Positions 60,144 through 64,000 of a stretch of DNA of 64,000 nucleotides are shown here, piece by piece. A program made the position numbers and the translations under genes. The notes below the pieces were generated by a model. The model was not told the origin of the DNA, ran no database searches, and saw nothing but the letters and a program-made list of their open reading frames with translations. Within the stretch, counting starts at the first letter, position 1, and every line of letters starts with the position of its first letter. Source of the DNA: Vigna angularis (Eukaryota > Streptophyta > Magnoliopsida > Fabales > Fabaceae); assembly GCF_016808095.1 (NCBI RefSeq), contig NC_068974.1, forward strand, positions 4,216,001 through 4,280,000, in the 5' to 3' direction.

Positions 60144-60155
60144 TGGTATCAGAGC
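60144..60155 (+). other. Copia primer-binding site (initiator tRNA-Met)
   Basis: TGGTATCAGAGC, three bases after the LTR, is complementary to the 3' end of initiator methionine tRNA, the usual Copia primer. Confidence 0.92.
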
Positions 60156-60354
60156 GGGTCGATCCTGTTCTGGTTTCTGTCTCGTAGCATTTGTTCGGCG
60201 CAACAGTTTGTCGTCGCCCTTCACTATCCGCCGCTGGCCACCGTTCGGCCACCGGTTGCCGCCGCCGGCCTTCGTCCATCGCTGTCACAGTTCTGTCCGT
60301 CTAAACCCTTAGGGTTTTCTTGTTCCTCGCTGGTACTATTCGTCTTCTTCAGAG

Positions 60355-61120
60355 ATGGTGTCTGGCAGTACTCTTTCCTTCTCCGGAAGTCCATCAATTA
60401 CTTCCGAGAAGCTAAATGGAAAAAATTATCTATCATGGTCTGCTGCCGTTGAAATGTGGTTCCTTGGCCAAGGGCATTATGACCACGTTGAGCGAGATGG
60501 AAGCCATGTGCCTACTGAAAAAGCTAATAAGTGGAAACAAGCAGATTTCCAGTTGTGCCCTGTTATGGCAATCAGTGGAACCCAAACTTCTTGTATCTCT
60601 GAGGGCTTTCAAAACTTGTCACTCCTTTTGGAAGAAAGCCCAAAGCATTTATGCCAACAATATTCAACGTCTCTATGACACTGCGAAGAAGCTTGCATCT
60701 CTTAAAATGATAGACCATGATATGGTGTCCTTCATGGCTGAAGCCCAATCTGCTGTCGAAGAACTCAGGATGTTTTTGGAAGCGGACCCATTAGAGGATA
60801 TGAAAAAGAAACTAGACAAATTTTACATGGTGTTGATCCTTCGTGCCCTACATCCCGATTTTGATCATCTTAGAGATCAACTTCTAACTAGTCATGAGGT
60901 CTCCTCCATGGAAACATTGACCACTCGCCTTCGGCGTGTCCTGGTACCTCAAACTCAAGAAGCGCATGAATTAGTGGAACCATCTGTCATGGTTGCCACA
61001 CGAGGAAGAGGAGGACGAGGAGGTCGGGGACGTCCTCAATGAACATACTTTAAAAGGACGGGTCACACTCAAGAGAATTGCTACTCCTTACATGATTTTC
61101 CTTCCAAAACCGCCAATATT
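60355..61120 (+). pseudogene. Copia gag, frameshifted, with broken zinc knuckle
   Basis: The first frame from ATG 60355 reads SEKLNGKNYLSWSAAVEMWF, typical of plant Copia Gag (UBN2-like). Near 60556-60562 the frame shifts, and the second frame carries on with 'SVEPKLLVSLRAFKT' to a TGA at 61040. Past that stop the same frame reads TYFKRTGHTQENCY, a CCHC zinc knuckle. Its first Cys codon position is the stop TGA and its second is TTT (Phe), while the His and last Cys remain. Nucleic-acid binding would be lost. Confidence 0.85.
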
Positions 61121-62420
61121 TTGAAGACTGAAACTTCCACTTCTATGTTTTCTGAGGATGAATATCAAGAGTATTTAAGGTTAAAGTCTAACAGCTTGGC
61201 ACATCCATCTCAATCTCCCAGTACATCAACAACCTGCGTTTCTCAATCTATGGAAGGTCAAAATTCATGGGTAATTGACTCAGGTGCTTTTGATCACATT
61301 TCTTGTAATACCTCTTTGTTCTCATCTATTTCCTTTCGAGAAAAACCTCATTTCATAACCCTTGCAAATGGATCTAAAAGTTCTTCCAAAGGAGTCGATC
61401 ATGTTTCTTTGTCTCCCTTCCTCAATCTCAACTCTGTCCTTTTTGTCCCTAATTGTCCTTTTAATTTAATTTCCCTAAGCCAGTTGACCAAAATGTTAAA
61501 TTGTTCAATAACCTTTGATCATAAATCTTTTGTTATACAGGAGTGTGGTTCGGGGAGATAGATTGGAGAAGGATATGAAGCTGGCGGATTATACCATTTT
61601 GGATCTTGTCCAAGGGTGTCCTGTGTTGCTCCTCCTAATCCTAAAGTGCTACATGATCGACTTGGTCATCCTCATTTGTCCAAATTAAAAAAGATGTGTC
61701 GTGAACTTAGTGGTCTCCAAACCTTAGAAGGCGAGTCATGTCAATTAGGAAAACATGTTAATTCTTCCTTTCCTAAAAGGTCTTAATCAATATGTAATTC
61801 TAGTTTTTCCATCATCCATTTTGATATATGGGGACCTAGTCATATCTCCTCCTTTGGTTTTAGATATTTTGTTACCTTTATTGATGAATATTCAAGATGT
61901 ACTTGGGTTTATCTTATGAAAAATTGTTCTGAATTGTTAGCTATCTTTATATCATTTTTTAGTGAAATCAAGAATCAATTTGGTCAAGTAATTAAAATAT
62001 TAAGAAGTGATAATGCAAAAGAGTATTTCTCATCCTCCTTTTCTGCCATCTTGAGTTCCCTTGGTATCTTACATCAGTCTACTTGTTCTCATACACCGTA
62101 GCAAAATGGTATAGCAGAACGAAAAAATAGACACTTTTGAAACTGCCCGTACCTTTTTGCTTGGTGCCCATATTCCTGTCCATCACTGGGGGATGCCATC
62201 TTAATTGCATGTTATCTTATTAATTGGATGCCCTCTTCCTCTCTTGATAATAAAGTTCCTTTCTCCATTCTGTTTCCTAATGATCCTCTCTTTCATACAT
62301 CTCCCCGAGTGTTTGGTTGTGTATGTTTTGTTCATGACAAGGTCTAGACAAACTCTCCGCTCGCGCTCTCAAATGTGTCTTCTTAGGCTATTCTCGACTT
62401 CAAAAAGGATATCGGGAGCA
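61121..62420 (+). pseudogene. Copia protease and integrase, interrupted
   Basis: The protease site reads DSGAFDH (61277-61297) within an open stretch to a TAG at 61559. The integrase zinc region starts 'LHDRLGHPHLSKLKK' (about 61652), with the first Cys of the CxxC pair changed to Gly. The core acidic residues are seen in DIWGP (about 61823), RSDNAKEY (about 62005) and NGIAERKNRH (about 62107). In-frame stops lie near 61784, 62099 and 62138, and more occur to 62400. Confidence 0.82.
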
Positions 62421-62436
62421 GGTCCTTCCTATTCCA

Positions 62437-62643
62437 ATGGCTGAGTCAAATAGCTCCACTGTCTCTATCATTCCAAGTTTTGATCACAATCCTCCTACAC
62501 CCGTTTCTTCACATACTGAGATCATCCCAAATAGGGCCCCAATGGATAGTCTACCTCCCCAAGACAATGGTGAATCTCCTACTTCAGATTCTTCTCCCTC
62601 ATCACCTCCTCCCACGCCTCCTGGTGAAAATGATTCAGCATGA
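62437..62643 (+). pseudogene. Copia linker between integrase and reverse transcriptase
   Basis: This Ser/Pro-rich open stretch of 68 residues is typical of the unstructured linker in Copia Pol. It is bounded by frame changes or stops on both sides. Confidence 0.6.
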
Positions 62644-62809
62644 CCTATTGTCCTCAGAAAAGGTACTCGTTCCACTCGAAACCCTCATCCCATTTATAAT
62701 TTTCTTAGCTATCATCGATTATCGTCCTCCTATTTTTCTCTTTTATCCTCAGTGTCCTCTGTTGTTATACCCAAGAATGTGAAAGAAGCACTTGATCATC
62801 CTAGATGGT

Positions 62810-63988
62810 GACAAGCTATGATTGCAGAGATGCAGGCTCTTGACTACAGTAATACTTGGGAGCTGGTGCCCCTTCCCCTGGACAAAAAGGCAGTTGCCGA
62901 TGGGTGTATGCAGTTAAAGTCGGTCCTGATGGTGAAATTGATCGGCTCAAAGCTCGACTTGTTGCAAAAGGTTACACTCAGGTTTATGGTCTCGATTATT
63001 GTGACACTTTCTCTCTTGTAGCCAAGATGACTACTATTCGCCTCTTCTTTGCCATGGTAGCCATTCGTCACTGGCCACTTCATCAATTGGATATTAAGAA
63101 TGCCTTCCTACATGGTGATCTTGAGGAATAAGTTTATATGGAGCAACCTCCTGGTTTTGTTGCTTAGAGGGAGTCTGGTATGGTATGCAAATTGCATCGA
63201 TCTCTATATGGCATCAAGCAATCCCCACGTGCTTGGTTTGGAAAGTTTAGCTTCATTGTTCAAAAATTTGGGCTAAAACACAGTGAAGCAGACCATTCGG
63301 TTTTTTACTGTCATTCTTCTCTTGGGAAATGTGTTTACTTAATAGTATATGTTGATTATATTGTCTTTACAGGAAATGATGCTGTTGGAATATCTCAACT
63401 AAAAGAGTACTTGTGTAGACATTTTCAAACCAAGGATCTTGGAAGTCTCAAATACTTCTTAGGCATTGAAGTAGCGCAATCAAAAGATGGAGTTGTAATC
63501 TCCCAAAGGAAGTATGCTCTTGATATATTACAAGAAACAGGCATGATTGATTGTAGACCGGTAGACAGTCCCATGGACCTAAACCAGAAATTAAGGACAA
63601 AAGAAGGTGAATTATTCTTCGATCTAGAGAGGTATAGGAGGCTGGTTGAAAAACTGATTTATCTCATTATTACAAGGCCAGATCTATCCTTTGCAGTTGG
63701 AGTGGTTAGTCAGTTCATGCAGGCTCCATGTGTTGACCATTGGAATGCTCTCATTCGCATTCTAGGTATGTAAAGAAGGCTCCCGGGCAAGGATTGTTAT
63801 ATGAAGATAAAGGAAGCATTCATGTCTCTGGATATTGTGATGCAGATTGGGCAGGTTCATCTATTGATAGACAGTCTATTACAGGATATTGTGTTTTTAT
63901 GGGAGGAAACATTATTTCATGGAAAAGTAAGAAAGAAAATGTAGTAGCTCGATCAACCGCTGAAGCCGAGTATAGGGCAATGGCGTAA
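62810..63988 (+). pseudogene. Copia reverse transcriptase and RNase H, interrupted
   Basis: Motifs in order are [13 protein letters not shown] (from about 62858), [27 protein letters not shown] (to a TAA at 63129), 'KLHRSLYGIKQSPRAW' and YVDY (63348-63359). YVDY is normally YVDD, so one catalytic Asp is Tyr. DLGSLKYFLGIEV and TRPDLSFAVGVVSQFM follow. A frameshift near 63760 leads into RNase H with DADWAGS and STAEAEYRAMA, ending at a TAA (63986). Stops also occur at 63166 and a frameshift near 62895. Confidence 0.88.
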
Positions 63989-64000
63989 CTAACATGTAAA

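Larger units (their letters stand above)
59956..64000 (+). mobile_element. Ty1-Copia retrotransposon, truncated by window end
   Basis: The order is 5' LTR, primer site, gag, protease, integrase, reverse transcriptase and RNase H, the Copia gene order, all on the plus strand. The coding region has many stops and at least two frameshifts, so the element is dead. The 3' LTR lies beyond the window. The 5' flank is ACAGT (59951-59955), the duplication to look for on the other side. Confidence 0.9.

Overview
The window is AT-rich nuclear DNA from a flowering plant. Two host genes have clear plant orthologues and plant-type GT-AG introns. The rest is mostly nested LTR retrotransposons, DNA transposons, MITEs and AT microsatellites. 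Several repeat families (TRIM-type LTRs with 'CATCGACTAGAG' or 'CACATTGGATAG' cores, SIRE-like Copia LTRs, Tat/Athila-like Gypsy LTRs) look like those common in legumes. A phaseoloid legume is therefore my best guess, but it is an inference from memory, not a search.

Layout. 1-3780: 5' part of a Gypsy element on the minus strand (decayed gag, tRNA-Asp primer site, 1.25-kb LTR). 3.8-5.6 kb: LTR-like debris. 6.7-7.5 kb: a broken UDP-glycosyltransferase fragment beside a CACTA-like inverted-repeat block. 7.8-12.7 kb: AT-rich DNA with two TRIM LTRs. 12.77-15.05 kb: a 2.3-kb solo LTR with a perfect target-site duplication (TSD). 15.4-23.9 kb: TRIM and SIRE-like LTR debris with tandem arrays. 25.1-29.1 kb: a complete GH3 auxin-conjugating enzyme gene with promoter. 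29-34 kb: mostly unassigned, with a TRIM LTR. 34.3-37.2 kb: Gypsy pol remnant and LTRs. 37.85-38.18 kb: a promoter-like block with five G-boxes and no visible gene. 40.3 kb: a TRIM solo LTR. 42.0-44.2 kb: a CACTA element containing a hAT element. 45.3 kb: a SINE candidate. 45.9-50.3 kb: a SIRE-like LTR containing a Gypsy solo LTR, which itself contains another solo LTR. 51.8-56.7 kb: AT-rich repeats with two Mutator-type elements. 57.3-58.8 kb: first coding exon of an LDL2-type histone demethylase. 59.8 kb to the end: a CACTA-like fragment and a decayed Copia element on the same strand as LDL2, probably inside its intron.

The two host genes are unrelated in role: one adjusts free auxin by amide conjugation, the other is a FAD-dependent chromatin enzyme. 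Nothing suggests they work together. The most informative structures are the dated insertions: six elements or solo LTRs have TSDs readable by eye, and one Mutator-type insertion has a paralogous empty site about 300 bp away. No CRISPR array, operon, rRNA or tRNA gene was seen, and I found no clear new biological system. The best candidates for a second look are the orphan G-box cluster, the UGT fragment in a CACTA-like setting, and the retrotransposon inside the LDL2 intron.
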